From Symsagittifera roscoffensis (Eukaryota > Xenacoelomorpha > Acoela > Convolutidae): DNA of 64,000 nt. The first letter of the stretch is position 1; the number at the start of each line of letters is the position of its first letter. Positions 8,708-18,457 of the stretch are shown piece by piece. The position numbers and the translations under genes were made by a program. Below the pieces are notes generated by a model. The model searched no databases and was not told the origin of the DNA. It saw only the letters and a program-made list of their open reading frames with translations. The stretch is from assembly GCF_963678635.1 (NCBI RefSeq), contig NC_087070.1, forward strand, positions 1,480,512 to 1,544,511. Direction: 5' to 3'.

Positions 8708-9305
8708 TTAAGAAATGATCTCTTGGTCGAATATTTTTTGCTGTTTGAGGCGATTTTCTAGTGTGGTCGGATTATTTATTAGTTTTTTGACAAGTGGGTT
8801 GAGTTTTGTAAAAAATTGTTGGGGGCAATTTTCATGGTGATCGGGAGGTCGTCTTTTTCTTTGTTTTTGTTTGTCAAATGATCCGGGGTATGGTGAGATT
8901 TTTATACTTTAGGCTAATTGAAATGTTCATTTTGTTACTTTAGGCTAAGTTAACAAATTTGTTTTGGGGGTATTCGTGGTCTGAGTTGGGGAAATATTGT
9001 TGATCTTTGGGTTATTAGATAAGGGAGGGGTACGGTATTATGGTGATATTTATTTTAGTTGTCAAGTTGGAGTGGTTTGCTTATTTTTGACCTGGAGGTC
9101 GTAAAGTTATAGTTATAGATGTGCCTGGAGTTCTATATTATTCGTCTAATTGGTCTTAGTTTGAGTTAGAGAAAGTGACGGATTGGATGAATCCTATTGG
9201 TCTATTTTGAACTAGAATTATTGCGTACTTGTCAGCATGTTATTTTGAAAAATGTAAATGAAAAATGTTTCGGAGGTTTCAAGATTGTGAAGTATAATGT
9301 TAAAA
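8708..9305 (-). other. pol-accessory intergenic region of copy A
   Basis: About 600 bp between the integrase stop and the hydrophobic frames. It holds only short frames (a basic, Lys/Asn-rich stretch ends at 8711), and no gene is called. Splice acceptors for subgenomic mRNAs could lie here, but I cannot single one out. Confidence 0.4.
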
Positions 9306-12300
9306 TTACTTTTGAAATTCCACTTTCTTTAAAATTTTAGATTGGGGGATGAATATTTTATAGTTTTTACGTGGTTGATTTCGGAGTCTTGTTGTTTTTC
9401 TATTTTCTGATTTGTCGATTTGTTCTTGGGGTATTATTTGTTCGGTCATTTTTCTATTTTTTCTTTGTTTTGGGGATTCTTTATGGTTTTGTGTATTGTT
9501 TTTGGTGGCGGTTGGTTTTGTGTTTTGATTTTCGGTGGGGTTATCATTTTGTTCTGTGTTTTTCAGATGTGGTTCATTTTGAATGATTTTTAATCCTGTG
9601 AAAGAATATAATTGAGTTAATTCGCGGAGTGCGTATTCTTTTGGGTAATAAGGTAATAGGTTGTTTCGATGTTTAACGATTTCTTTTTTGTTTGAGTCGG
9701 TAATTTTATATGTGACATCAGTGGGTTTTGCAATTATTTGGTATGGTCCTTTTCGAAGGGGTTGTAATTTTTTAGAAATTCCTTTTTGAGTATTAAAATT
9801 AGGTATTAAAACAAATGTTCCAATTTTTAATTCGGAGGCTGGTGTAAAACGTGAATTGATTTGTTCATTAATGTTTTGTCTTTGTAATAACTTTTTTGTT
9901 ATTTTTTGATAAATTTCATTGTGTTTTTTATCTCTATTTAGAATCCATTCGGTGTGTGTACCGGAGGCTAGTTTAAGAATTTGTGGGTGATGAAAATGAT
10001 CTTCATCGTGTGTATGTAAAGGTAGGTTATAACAAATTGAATCTTTATTTGGTTGACAATAACCTTGTGCGTTTTTATGAGAATTTGCTGTAAACATTAT
10101 TGGTTTGCGTGGCTTTTGGTTAAAAACCATTTCGTATGGTGACATTCCTAAAGTTGTCGTAATTTGTGAATTATATGCTAAGGGAAATAATTTTACATCT
10201 GCTGACCATTCGGTATATTTTGTATCATTTCCGTTGATGATACATCTAAGATATTCTTGTAATGAACGGTTCATACCTTCGACTAAGCCGTTTGTCCAAG
10301 GTGCATGAGATGTACGTGGTTTGTGTTTAATGTTATATAAATGACATAGTGTGATGATTTCATTATTTATGAATTCTGTACCGTTGTCTGTAACTAAAAT
10401 TTCTGGTAGTCCGAATTTTGCTATCCAGTGTTCATAGAGTGTTGTGTAAGCGTAATAAGCGTTACAATGTGGTACTGGGTTAAGTGCTACATAATGTGTA
10501 AATGCGTCAACAATTACCATAATGTAGGAGTTTCCTTCGGATGAGGGTGAAATTGGTCCTTTAGTATCAAATGAGATACGATGGTTAAAGTACAAGCTTT
10601 GTCCTTTAAAATCTTGTTTTTGTGCTATTTGTTTTTGATTTGGGTAAGGTTTATTTAGTTGACATACTATACAATCATTGCATAGTACTTTTATCCAAAT
10701 TGGTGCATTTGGGAAGTAAAAATTTTGTATAAAATTTGAATATGTTTTTTCTGATACAGAGTGTCCTTTAATATTTTGTGTATGTGAAATATTAAAAGCT
10801 ATAAGAATCATACTTAAAGGGAGACAGGGAACTGTAGATTCATTCAGGTTATACTCTAAAAGGTCTGTATTTTCGTTAATTGTTGTGTTGTTAAATTTGC
10901 GAAAGTATCGGAGGAGTGTTTTGTTTCCTAGAATGGTTGAATCTGCCTTGACAGGTTTAGTTTTATATTTGTGCCATGATTTTAGTTGTCTAGTTATCGG
11001 GTCAAGATTTTGATATTGTTTCAGTGTTGAAATTGTAATTGTTTCTGTTGGAGGGAGAAAAATGTTTTCAATTTCGAATTTAGATAAGGGTATTGTATCA
11101 AGTGGGTCGTAGAGGTCAAAAACTTGATTTATTGTGTATTTTGAATCATTTGTTTGTGGTCCTGATAAATTTATTTTATCAGTTAAATTTTCTTTTTCAA
11201 TTAGTGGAAAATGGTCTTTCTTAGGTGGGTGTTGTTTTGTTCGTTTTTGTTGGGTGTTATTTTTTATCCATTGAGAATATGGGATTGGTTTGAAAGTTGA
11301 TGTTCCAAGTAGATCAACTTCATAATGATTATTTTGACAATCTAAATAAAGTGGGAAATGTTGTAAACTATTTATTTGTGATTGTTCAATATCAGTTTTT
11401 ACTGCATATTTGCATTCCAATCGGGGTGATGTTTCGTTTTCTGCAAGGTAGAATTTTATGTTTTTGGGTATTTCAACTGTTGTTTTTCGTGTAAGTAATT
11501 CAGGTGGTGTATTTCGACTTAAGGTGTCTGGTAATGCAAGATTTTTTCCTGCAGTCCAAACTATATGTAAGTTTGGAAATTTCATTAGAATTAGTTGAAA
11601 TCTGTAAACTCGGTGGTTTGGGTTAGATTTTTGTGTAAAGAGAAAGATGATTGGTTTATGGTCTGTGAATAAAACTGTGGGGTGTTTTGATCCAAGTATC
11701 AGAAATTCATATTCTGTCAGTGTATATATTATGGCTGTACATTCTCTCATTAGAGTTGAGAGTCGTAGCTCTGCTTGAGTGAATAATCGAGAATTTGCTG
11801 ATATGAGGTTCATTTTATTTGTACCATTATGTGATTGTAATAGTGCTGCACCGATGCTAAAGTTCGAAGCATCGCACATTGCATAAAATGGTTGATTTGA
11901 ATCTGGAATTGTGTTTGAAATTTGTTCAGTTAAAAGTTTCTTTATTTCTTCAAATCGTGTTTGATGTTCTGTGTTCCATTCAAAATTATTTTGTTGTCTA
12001 AGGATGTTATAAAATGGTCGTAGATATAATTGCATTTTATAAACATATTTACTTAAAAAGTTTAACATTCCAAGAAATTCTTGGATTTTCTTTTTATTTG
12101 TTGGTGGTTGAAGTTTTTGAATAGCGTCAATGCGTGATTTCAATGGAGTGATTGTTTTTCTTTCTATATTATGTCCTAAGAATTTAACTCTTGTCAAAAA
12201 GAAGTGTGATTTATCGGGGGCGGCCTTCAGATTTTCGTTCTGAAGTATTTGGTGATATTTTTCTAAAACATTGAACATCTCGTCTTTTGTTTGTGATTGC

Positions 12301-12392
12301 ATAAAAACATCGTCTAAATAGGTGATTGCGTTTTTCTTGAGTATTAGTGGTCTATGATTTGTCTTTTGATTTTTACATCTGGGAACTCTGTT
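9306..12392 (-). CDS. pol: truncated pol: RT C-terminal part, RNase H, integrase
   Basis: The frame is open from about 12392; the first ATG (12302) lies just after the RT catalytic box YLDDVF. Residue numbers count from that ATG. The RT thumb/connection ends by about residue 70 (FLGHNI, FLGMLNFLSKYV). RNase H follows with CDAS near 141 and TDHKP near 212. Integrase has an HHCC-type zinc motif near 510-545 (H..H then C..C in CNDCIVC) and the DD35E core (FDTKGP near 577, VTDNGTEF near 637, VEGMNR near 674). A GPY/F-like module (LRKGPYQII) and a polar tail finish the protein. Ty3/gypsy type. The upstream half of RT, protease and gag are gone; the frame is closed by a stop about 30 codons before the ATG, so the truncation is real in this assembly. 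RNase H and integrase motifs look intact. Confidence 0.9.
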   Translation of the reverse strand, partial: NRVPRCKNQKTNHRPLILKKNAITYLDDVFMQSQTKDEMFNVLEKYHQILQNENLKAAPDKSHFFLTRVKFLGHNIERKTITPLKSRIDAIQKLQPPTNKKKIQEFLGMLNFLSKYVYKMQLYLRPFYNILRQQNNFEWNTEHQTRFEEIKKLLTEQISNTIPDSNQPFYAMCDASNFSIGAALLQSHNGTNKMNLISANSRLFTQAELRLSTLMRECTAIIYTLTEYEFLILGSKHPTVLFTDHKPIIFLFTQKSNPNHRVYRFQLILMKFPNLHIVWTAGKNLALPDTLSRNTPPELLTRKTTVEIPKNIKFYLAENETSPRLECKYAVKTDIEQSQINSLQHFPLYLDCQNNHYEVDLLGTSTFKPIPYSQWIKNNTQQKRTKQHPPKKDHFPLIEKENLTDKINLSGPQTNDSKYTINQVFDLYDPLDTIPLSKFEIENIFLPPTETITISTLKQYQNLDPITRQLKSWHKYKTKPVKADSTILGNKTLLRYFRKFNNTTINENTDLLEYNLNESTVPCLPLSMILIAFNISHTQNIKGHSVSEKTYSNFIQNFYFPNAPIWIKVLCNDCIVCQLNKPYPNQKQIAQKQDFKGQSLYFNHRISFDTKGPISPSSEGNSYIMVIVDAFTHYVALNPVPHCNAYYAYTTLYEHWIAKFGLPEILVTDNGTEFINNEIITLCHLYNIKHKPRTSHAPWTNGLVEGMNRSLQEYLRCIINGNDTKYTEWSADVKLFPLAYNSQITTTLGMSPYEMVFNQKPRKPIMFTANSHKNAQGYCQPNKDSICYNLPLHTHDEDHFHHPQILKLASGTHTEWILNRDKKHNEIYQKITKKLLQRQNINEQINSRFTPASELKIGTFVLIPNFNTQKGISKKLQPLRKGPYQIIAKPTDVTYKITDSNKKEIVKHRNNLLPYYPKEYALRELTQLYSFTGLKIIQNEPHLKNTEQNDNPTENQNTKPTATKNNTQNHKESPKQRKNRKMTEQIIPQEQIDKSENRKTTRLRNQPRKNYKIFIPQSKILKKVEFQK

Positions 12393-12541
12393 TTACATGG
12401 ACTGATTCCGGGTTCAAATAAATTTAATAGTAAATTTTTGCAAAATATATGCTGTCCTCTATCAGTGGTTGCATCTACTATAAAAGGAAAGATTTCATCA
12501 TCATCTGAGGTTTCGTCACCTGGGGTGTGCGTTGAGCTCAT
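12344..12541 (-). pseudogene. fragment at the pol deletion junction (protease-RT linker remnant)
   Basis: A 65-codon frame ending 18 bases upstream of YLDD in another frame. Its second half (NLFEPGISPCKTEFPDV) resembles the segment that precedes RT in gypsy elements. I infer that a deletion with a frame change joins this region directly to the RT catalytic box, removing about 150-200 codons of RT. It is not expected to make a functional product. Confidence 0.4.
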
Positions 12542-12983
12542 TTTTTCGTTCGATGACTGTTAATATGTAATTATTAATGTGTCGAATTGGTTGATTCCAA
12601 TTGTAAAAATGTACTGGTTTGTGTTTATACTGCTTTTTTATTCTTCTCTTTCCTCTTTTTGATGAATTTGAAGTTGTTTCTGAGTCAGAAAAATATAATT
12701 GATCGTGAAGTGGGCAATTTTTATCTATTGATTCTTTTAGTTTGTAAAGTTCGTCTAAACTGTTGGTTTCTGATTCTGAAAATGTGTTTCGATTTTTTGA
12801 AAATCTTTTTCGTGTTATTTGTCTTTGTTTCGTTATTATTTTTCTTTTTAGTGTTTGTCGTTTTGTTCGAATGTATCCAACTGTTTGTGTATGAGGTGTG
12901 ATTACAAGGTCGTATTTTTTGTTATCTATTTCACAATTGTGTAAAACGATTGTTTGTTTATTTCCTAGGTTTTTAAATGACAT
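12516..12983 (-). CDS. 155-aa basic frame, possible gag-protease remnant
   Basis: A 155-aa frame upstream of the truncated pol, overlapping the next frame by 26 nt. The N-terminal part (NCEIDNKKYDLVITPHTQTV) has the rhythm of the C-terminal half of a retropepsin, but no DTG or DSG triad is present. The middle is very Lys/Arg-rich and the end contains paired His and Trp residues. It could be what is left of the gag-protease region, or an unrelated accessory frame. Low confidence in any function. Confidence 0.35.
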   Translation of the reverse strand: MSFKNLGNKQTIVLHNCEIDNKKYDLVITPHTQTVGYIRTKRQTLKRKIITKQRQITRKRFSKNRNTFSESETNSLDELYKLKESIDKNCPLHDQLYFSDSETTSNSSKRGKRRIKKQYKHKPVHFYNWNQPIRHINNYILTVIERKNELNAHPR

Positions 12984-13916
12984 AAGGTTTAGGATGACGG
13001 ATGCAAAAGGTTGTTAAATGGTTTCTATTTTCCTAAACTGTTAGTTCTTACGATTTTTTGGTTAGCTTAACCTGGGTCTATTTGTTCAGGGTTGGAGAGA
13101 AAAGTATATCGATTCCGAAGAATGATTTTTTACTTTCTCGTGGCTAGTATAAGTTAAGGTGTTAACTTACTTAATCTTACTTAGGGGTAGTGATTGTGTT
13201 CAAGGGTTGGAGAATAGTAAATCGATCCACAGGGTTCAGGTATAATTAGAACGCGAGTAGTTCGTTAGATACTATTTTAAACTTACTAAGTCTAAGATTT
13301 ATCCTGGGTCTGGTAAGAGGGGGGGTCAAGTGAAGGATGAATAACCGAAGTTCTTCACTGTTTATCCTAATTTGAATGATTAGTTTTGTTTTAAAATTTC
13401 TATTAGTCTTAGGTCTTTAGAAAGGGTTGGGTAGTGAATCGACGTTTGAGGTCGTTAGACACTAATTAAGTGGGTGGGGGAGAACAAAGTTGTTCTGTTT
13501 GATCCAAGGATAAGCCTTGATGATCAAATTTGAAATTTAATTAAGTAGAAAATGATTTAAGATCCAAGGATAAGCCTTGATGATCTGGTTTTAAAATTAA
13601 GTGAATTTAAGTTTTAATAAAATTTTAAATGTGTGTAAAGGAAAGATTTAGTGTTTTGATGATATTAGTGGGTTTATGATTGCTGTTATGTTTTAGGTGA
13701 TGGAGCTGGAACAACAGGATGATTTATGATTACTAACCATTTATTGTCATGCTACTAATTTTTATTTTTTATTTTTCAATAAATATTTTTCAAACATGTT
13801 TTGTATATTACTGCAGAGTTTTAGGAAAACGATCTTAGATCTTTTTATCAATCGTTATTGTATATTAATAATTTTGTTTAGCGCCTGAAATGATTTTGAA
13901 GATTAACTTCAAGGTT
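12984..13916 (-). other. leader/deleted gag region of copy A
   Basis: No significant frame. It contains a 25-bp direct repeat beginning GATCCAAGGATAAGCC at 13501 and again exactly 60 bp later at 13561. A degenerate motif AGGGTTGG(A)GA...ATCGAT recurs near 13088, 13203 and 13423. These may be leader or packaging repeats, or scars of the deletion that removed gag. Confidence 0.45.
13501..13585. repeat. two-copy 25-bp direct repeat
   Basis: GATCCAAGGATAAGCCTTGA followed by TGATC occurs at 13501-13525 and 13561-13585, with unrelated AT-rich sequence between. Confidence 0.85.
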
Positions 13917-14150
13917 TTATGTTTGCAAATGAAAATCTAAATTCATTGCCAGTAGTATTCTAAATATAAAAGTTTGTTCTGGTTTTTGCCTAACTATCAT
14001 ATAGCTATATGGCAAGTTTCTACTTTGTCGTATGTCGTCTCTGGTTCGAGGTCTTCTTCCAATTCCGGGTAGTTCTGTTATGGTTCGGAATATTGGCTCT
14101 GATCTATTGAGTCGTAGAGACATTTCGATTAAATTATTGTCGTAAAACAT
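13917..14150 (-). CDS. short 77-aa frame at the 5' end of copy A
   Basis: A 77-aa frame that starts about 90 nt inside the 5' LTR. It lies where gag would begin. The sequence has an Arg-rich segment (GIGRRPRTRDDIRQSR) but no recognised gag motif. It may be an N-terminal gag remnant or a leader frame. Confidence 0.3.
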   Translation of the reverse strand: MFYDNNLIEMSLRLNRSEPIFRTITELPGIGRRPRTRDDIRQSRNLPYSYMIVRQKPEQTFIFRILLAMNLDFHLQT

Positions 14151-14218
14151 TTTGTAAATGTTTTTGTCTAATTTCTAATCTATTTTGGTTAATTCTAAGC
14201 TATTAAGGTCTTGTTCGA

Positions 14219-14235
14219 GACTTATGGTCGCACCA
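14219..14235 (-). promoter_or_regulatory. putative primer-binding site of copy A
   Basis: Two bases inside the 5' LTR the minus strand reads TGGTGCGACCATAAGTC, starting with the TGG that pairs with a tRNA CCA end. I cannot name the tRNA with confidence. Confidence 0.45.
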
Positions 14236-14237
14236 GA

Positions 14238-14647
14238 TGAGTTAGGACTGGTGTGTATAACTCATAGAGTAATTTCGGATAGGGTACACCGTCTGCTCGT
14301 CACGCTATCTTATTTTCGGCCGGATAGATTCGTGCAACTTCTTAGTCTAATACCGATCCTAATCTTACTCTTATACTATCTAGTCTCAGGTTGTTTAACT
14401 AGTCTCTGCTAGGCTCAATAGATCTAGGGTATACTGGTTTATTGCGGCTGCTGAAGTGCTCGGGAGAGTCCAACTATTTTCTAAGTTAAATTCAAATCTC
14501 TCTGGTGCTGAAATTACAAGTAACTTCAGCACTTACAAATAAGTGGGTTGTTAGTTAGATGGATCATGATTGGTTAATATTAAATACTTTACATTGGTAA
14601 AATATCTAATTTATCCAATCATAAAATGTAGTTTAGATCAGGTTCCA
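14238..14647 (-). repeat. 5' LTR of copy A
   Basis: 410-bp repeat identical by eye to 720-1129. It is followed at 14648-14651 by AAAA, the right copy of the target duplication. Transcription of the element would start here and run towards lower coordinates. Confidence 0.93.
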
Positions 14648-14953
14648 AAAAGTTCACAAAGCCGTTCTTAGGCGCTGCAGAGAAATTTTGAAATTTGAGA
14701 AAGTGGAGAGATTTCGAGTTTTATCGTTGAATTTTTAAAACTCGTGGGTTAAGAATAAAACTACCACAAAAAGCTCAAATCTCTAGTTGATTGTTAGGAA
14801 TTTGTAAGCTTCCTTTTTCTTCCTTGAGCGTCCATGACTATGCCATTAGAAAAATTCATTAAAAAAATCTTCAAACTACAAGTACTAGGGCAAAAAAAAT
14901 CGATTTTGTTGTAGTGGTCTCAAATTTTATATGACCTGTAGTTTGGACCATAC
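14648..14953. other. RPTP intron, right flank of LTR element
   Basis: AT-rich intron sequence between the LTR element and the donor (GTATGG, minus strand) of the D2 exon at 14954-15112. Nothing else is recognised in it. Confidence 0.6.
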
Positions 14954-15112
14954 CTTGTGTTCCTCGTGTGGCTGCTGTGTATGTCCCCCTTGTATGTCTC
15001 CTAGGAGAACTATGGCCCTCACTCTATGCTGGTAGACCATACTCCAGAACAATGAGGCTGTACGTGCAGTTGGGTACTGGGTTATGATGAACTCGCGCTC
15101 ATTGTTGAAACC
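14954..15112 (-). CDS. RPTP exon, D2 'TQxPT...FWxMV...IVLL' segment
   Basis: A 53-codon phase-0 exon with a pyrimidine-rich acceptor (TTTTTTAAACAG) and a GTATGG donor. It encodes EREFIITQYPTARTASLFW and then MVYQHRVRAIVLLGD, a textbook match to the PTP-domain strand 'YIxTQxPxxxTxxDFWxMVxxxxxxxIVML'. It follows exon 15591-15694 in phase and continues into 226-537 on the far side of the LTR element. This is the best single piece of evidence that the host gene is a receptor PTP with two phosphatase domains. Confidence 0.92.
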
Positions 15113-15590
15113 CTGTTTAAAAAACACAGAGTCGTTGAAGATGGAGACTATTATTTTCATGACATTAAAAACTGTTTGAGATTGACTCAATTCTGATTTG
15201 CTAATATAACTTCCTGTTAGTTGAGCCGTCTACAATGATCGATTCTCAAGAAAATATAACATAAAAGGAACAACCCTATAATTATTTTAAAAAATCAAAC
15301 AAATATGAGAAATAAACCTAAATAGAATAAGTATAAAACGTAAATATTTGAGAATATTTTTTGCGTCAGAAGCTTTTGCTGAAATTAAAAAGTTTTGTCG
15401 ATGTGGTGATAGCAGGAGAATCAAACAGACTGACCCTGTGAGTAGCCAATGGGGGAAAATTAATAAATTGGTTAATCGATGGAAGATTGTTCCAAAATCG
15501 TTTAAGATAAGAATCACACAGAGCGACCTCAACTAAGAACATCAGCAGAAAAAAAGTAAGTTACAGACAGAGATTTTTAATAAGTCTTAC

Positions 15591-15694
15591 TGGTACAAAA
15601 GATGCGTTGATGTATTGAGAGGGGCTTTCTTCTGATGGTGGAAGGAGGTCAGAATTTGGACTGGTCCAGTTCAGCTTAACCCTGCTTCTTTCAT
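15591..15694 (-). CDS. RPTP exon, D2 'YxRSRVxL...YINASF' segment
   Basis: 104 nt from acceptor (GGCTTAG) to donor GTAAGA. Its first two bases complete a Tyr codon begun in the previous exon (T|AT). It then reads ERSRVKLNW and, after a Pro/Ser-rich loop, QYINASFVP. This is the substrate-recognition Tyr loop and the DYINAS motif of PTP domains. The exon ends in phase 0 and joins exon 14954-15112. Confidence 0.9.
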
Positions 15695-16143
15695 CTAAGC
15701 CAGAATTGATCATTCATTTGATTGCTGGTTTAAACGTGTTTCCTCGCCACCATCACTGTTTGACTTTGTAACCTTTTTACTGCTTTGTGTTTTTTTTTGG
15801 TAACAGATGCTATTATATTTCTTAAGCTAGGGAAACGCGCGCAAAAAAAACATTACTTCCTCGAAATTGTTGAAATTGTTGGGGGAGGAAGGCGGGGAGG
15901 GGAGATGGAGGGGTCGATATTGAAATCATTTTCTGAGCAAGTGCTATTTCTCTTATTTGTTTATTTTTTGCTCCATTTATTCTCGTAAGAAAACAGTGTC
16001 ACGACCTTAAATTAAAACATTGGTTGCAATCAATTTATTGCTCCCTCTGAAGAAAACTACATTTTTACTCAGTTTATGGCCATTATCACTAGTTATTAAA
16101 AATATTTGTAACAGAGTTAGCTAGAGAAGATAGCGTTTCTCAC

Positions 16144-16255
16144 ATGGAATGCACTCGGATGACCTGTTGTGTGATTTGTTTTCTTCCGATAGGGCAGTGT
16201 GCAGTTGTTCATTTCTCCATCTAATCTCTTCTTCAGACGCCAGCGCAGAAAGACA
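16144..16255 (-). CDS. RPTP exon, D2 N-terminal 'KNR' segment
   Basis: 112 nt, phase 0 at the start (acceptor after a TTTTTGCTAG tract) and one base into a codon at the end (donor GTGAGA). It encodes the helix leading to NKSHNRSSECIP, equivalent to the 'NxxKNRxxxIxPYD' motif that opens PTP domains. The split codon joins to give Tyr at the exon 15591-15694 boundary. Confidence 0.88.
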
Positions 16256-16605
16256 CTAGCAAAAATTAAGACTTCTTTCCACTAGCACCAAAAGAACATC
16301 TCGAAACACTTTCAAAAATACATTCAATTTCATGAGGGCAAAAAGAGTTTCATAGAAGAATTTATTTACCGAAAAAATTTAATTAAAAATGATTTGGTAA
16401 TAATTTGGTAAAAGAAAAAGCAAAATTAAAAAAAAAGAAAACTTTTTAAAGTAGACATTTTAAGAGTAAATATTAGTCCCTAATTAGGACCCTAATCAGA
16501 ACAAATGAAGAAAAAAGATGTTTGAAACGAAAAATGAAATAATTTTAAGTTGCATCTGTTAGTTGCGAAAACTTTCAGTGTGAAAGGTATGTTGTGAAAA
16601 CTAAC

Positions 16606-16806
16606 TTGGAACTCCTTGTTGATCTTAGTCATGACCGCCTTCAACTTCTGCCCAGAACTCGGAGTCACGTGATTAGTTTTTGTGTCGTTTTTATTAACTC
16701 CTAACTGTAGGTTGGAGACATGATCAAGAGGCGTTGCCTGATCGGTTGTTTCAGTTGTGGGCGTGTTTGAAATGGCTTGTAGTTGTTGTTGTTTGAGTAG
16801 TTTTAG
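16606..16806 (-). CDS. RPTP exon, D1-D2 linker and start of D2
   Basis: 67 codons in phase 0 with acceptor CGCTTCAG and donor GTTAGT. It starts with a Gln-rich helix (LKLLKQQQLQAI), passes through a Thr/Asn-rich linker and ends KINKEFQ, which matches the 'xxxEFxxL' helix at the front of a PTP domain. Phases agree with exons on both sides. Confidence 0.8.
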
Positions 16807-17087
16807 CTGAAGCGAGAGAATACTATAGTTATCAGCGAGCAGAAAAAAAATGTTCTTTTTTCCACTTATTTTGCTTTTAATTAAGTAAAAAAAGGCCACC
16901 AAAAAGTAAAAAGAACTTTTTGTCCAAAAATTTACCTGTTTTTCCGCTTCCTGATAATTATCAAAAAATTTTGCATTAAACATTCAGAGCGCAGTTTTGA
17001 GACTAAAGGTCAGCATTCAATATCGAGTTGTGGTTTTATGTTTTAATCTAGGTCCATATATGGTACATTGATCAAGTATGGCCCTAC

Positions 17088-17183
17088 CTGCATCTGGCAT
17101 AGTTCTGTTAGGGAGTGTGTAGTCGACGAGGATCCACTTCTGACAAACTCCATCAACACTTTGTAGATCAGCAGGTATTGATG
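17088..17183 (-). CDS. RPTP exon, end of D1 'QYLLIYKVLMEF'
   Basis: A 32-codon phase-0 exon with acceptor TTTTTCTTCAG and donor GTAGGG. It encodes HQYLLIYKVLMEFVRSG, matching the C-terminal 'QYxFIxxALLE' helix of PTP domains, then a Ser/Thr-rich linker. It follows the active-site exon (17703-17856) directly. Confidence 0.88.
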
Positions 17184-17702
17184 CTGAAGAAAAACATGCT
17201 ATCATTTCAAAATCTAACTCGGAGAACAATCTAATATATTTTTGTTGATTGCGATTTTTTATTCAGAGCATTTTTGATGAAAATGATTAATTATGGCGGA
17301 AGCTCTTAGGCCGCATTAAAAATTCTCACTCCCTCTCAGCGGTTCGACCCCCAAGCTACCAAAAGGGCCACTTTGGTACTATTTTACTGTATCCAATTTC
17401 GGACGACCAATCCTAAAATCTTTCTGCAGACGACTTTAGTACCAGTTTTGACGGTAGAATGTGCACAAAAAGCAGTATTTTTAGGTCAAAAGATTCCAAA
17501 AAGAGCACAAAACACTCGTTTTTGGCCCGTTTTTTTCCAAAAATTTGCGCGCTGCACAAAAAATTTGCAACAAATAGGGTCTTTTTAATGATTTGGGAGA
17601 GCCCAGAAATTATATTTGGACATGAAAAACCAGTTTCGGACATGTTTTGAACCCCACCCCACACTCGAGGAAATCTTAGATGCACCCCTGAATTCAACTG
17701 AC

Positions 17703-17856
17703 CTCATTCTGTACCAGCTGGCGTTGCTGGGCCATCGTCCCCTTCTGACCCCTGGCATGGAGTAGGAATGAGCCCACATTCACATAGCCTGTCTCTTTGA
17801 TCATTCGAACCATCGAGTCTATGGCCACGAAACACCCAGTGCTACCCAATCCATCG
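17703..17856 (-). CDS. RPTP exon, D1 P-loop (degenerate active site)
   Basis: 154 nt. The previous exon ends ...VHC plus AG, so the joined active site reads HCSDGLGSTGCF, where active enzymes have HCSxGxGRTG. The catalytic Cys is kept, but the phosphate-binding Arg is Ser (AGC) and Ala is Asp. The exon then follows the PTP pattern well: FVAIDSMVRMIKETG, a strand, and QQRQLVQNE before the QYLL helix. Asp after HCS is also seen in the IA-2 (PTPRN) group of inactive receptor PTPs. The donor is GTCAGT and the acceptor TGCTTTCAG. I infer a pseudophosphatase domain. Confidence 0.9.
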
Positions 17857-18457
17857 CTGAAAGCACAGGAGAAAGTAAGTTTGCTTATGTCGTTATCAAT
17901 TAGAATAATCTAATTATAATCTAATATAATATAATAAATTTAATATAACAATTTAATTATTTTCGAATGCACTACGCAAGAAAAAATTTCAAAACTGTTT
18001 GCAGCATTACTTAAATAAAAATCATCCTTGTCAGCTTTTTATACCATAGGCTAATGTGTAAATATTGGATCTCTTGGATGATGCAAAGACAAGATTTTTA
18101 AAAATTAGATGAAAATTAGACAATGACGAAGTTAAAAAAAACATTTCGTAAAAATTTAGATAACACTGAAACTAAAAAAAGTTGGGATTTGAATTGTTGT
18201 AGTTCACTAAAACAGCATAGCAAATCGAGTTAGTGCTCTAAGACAGTGAAGGTAAATAAATCAGCCGAAGTATCAACTCATCGAAAATGTGCAAAATGTA
18301 TAAGCCAGCCGAAAAGTTACATCATATGAAAGAAATTTGCACAACTTTTGTAACTGTTACATAATTGTTGAATAACCATTATGTAAAACGTACGTATTTT
18401 CGGCTGGTTGATACTTCGGCTGGGTATACCTACGAAGGGTGTACAGTTTGTTCTCAC

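Larger units (their letters stand above)
720..14647 (-). mobile_element. LTR retroelement copy A (Ty3/gypsy type with envelope-like and extra genes)
   Basis: A 13.9-kb element on the minus strand bounded by two 410-bp LTRs (720-1129 and 14238-14647) that look identical by eye, start TGAGTTAGG and end GGTTCCA. The flanks carry AAAA at 716-719 and 14648-14651, a 4-bp target duplication as expected of Ty3/gypsy integrases. Order 5' to 3' on the minus strand: 5' LTR, leader, gag/protease remnants, truncated pol with RNase H and integrase, two small hydrophobic frames, an ATG-less Pro/Ser/Thr-rich frame, an envelope-like glycoprotein, an unrecognised 601-aa protein, a small 3' intron, about 1.5 kb of untranslated sequence, 3' LTR. 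gag, most of protease and the reverse transcriptase upstream of YLDD are missing, so this copy is defective. It lies in a host RPTP intron in the sense orientation. Confidence 0.93.
15113..18457. other. short RPTP introns between D2 and D1 exons
   Basis: The introns in this interval are 15113-15590, 15695-16143, 16256-16605, 16807-17087, 17184-17702 and 17857-18457. They are AT-rich and show no separate genes. The stretch around 17440-17700 shares phrases (an AAATTTGC...CAAA...AGGGTCTTT pattern) with the MITE at 58020-58430 and may be a relic of the same kind of element. Confidence 0.5.

Noticed and set aside
17413-17697. 94-codon minus-strand frame and overlapping plus-strand frames
   Set aside because: No domain, lies in an intron between two well-supported RPTP exons, looks like repeat-derived sequence.
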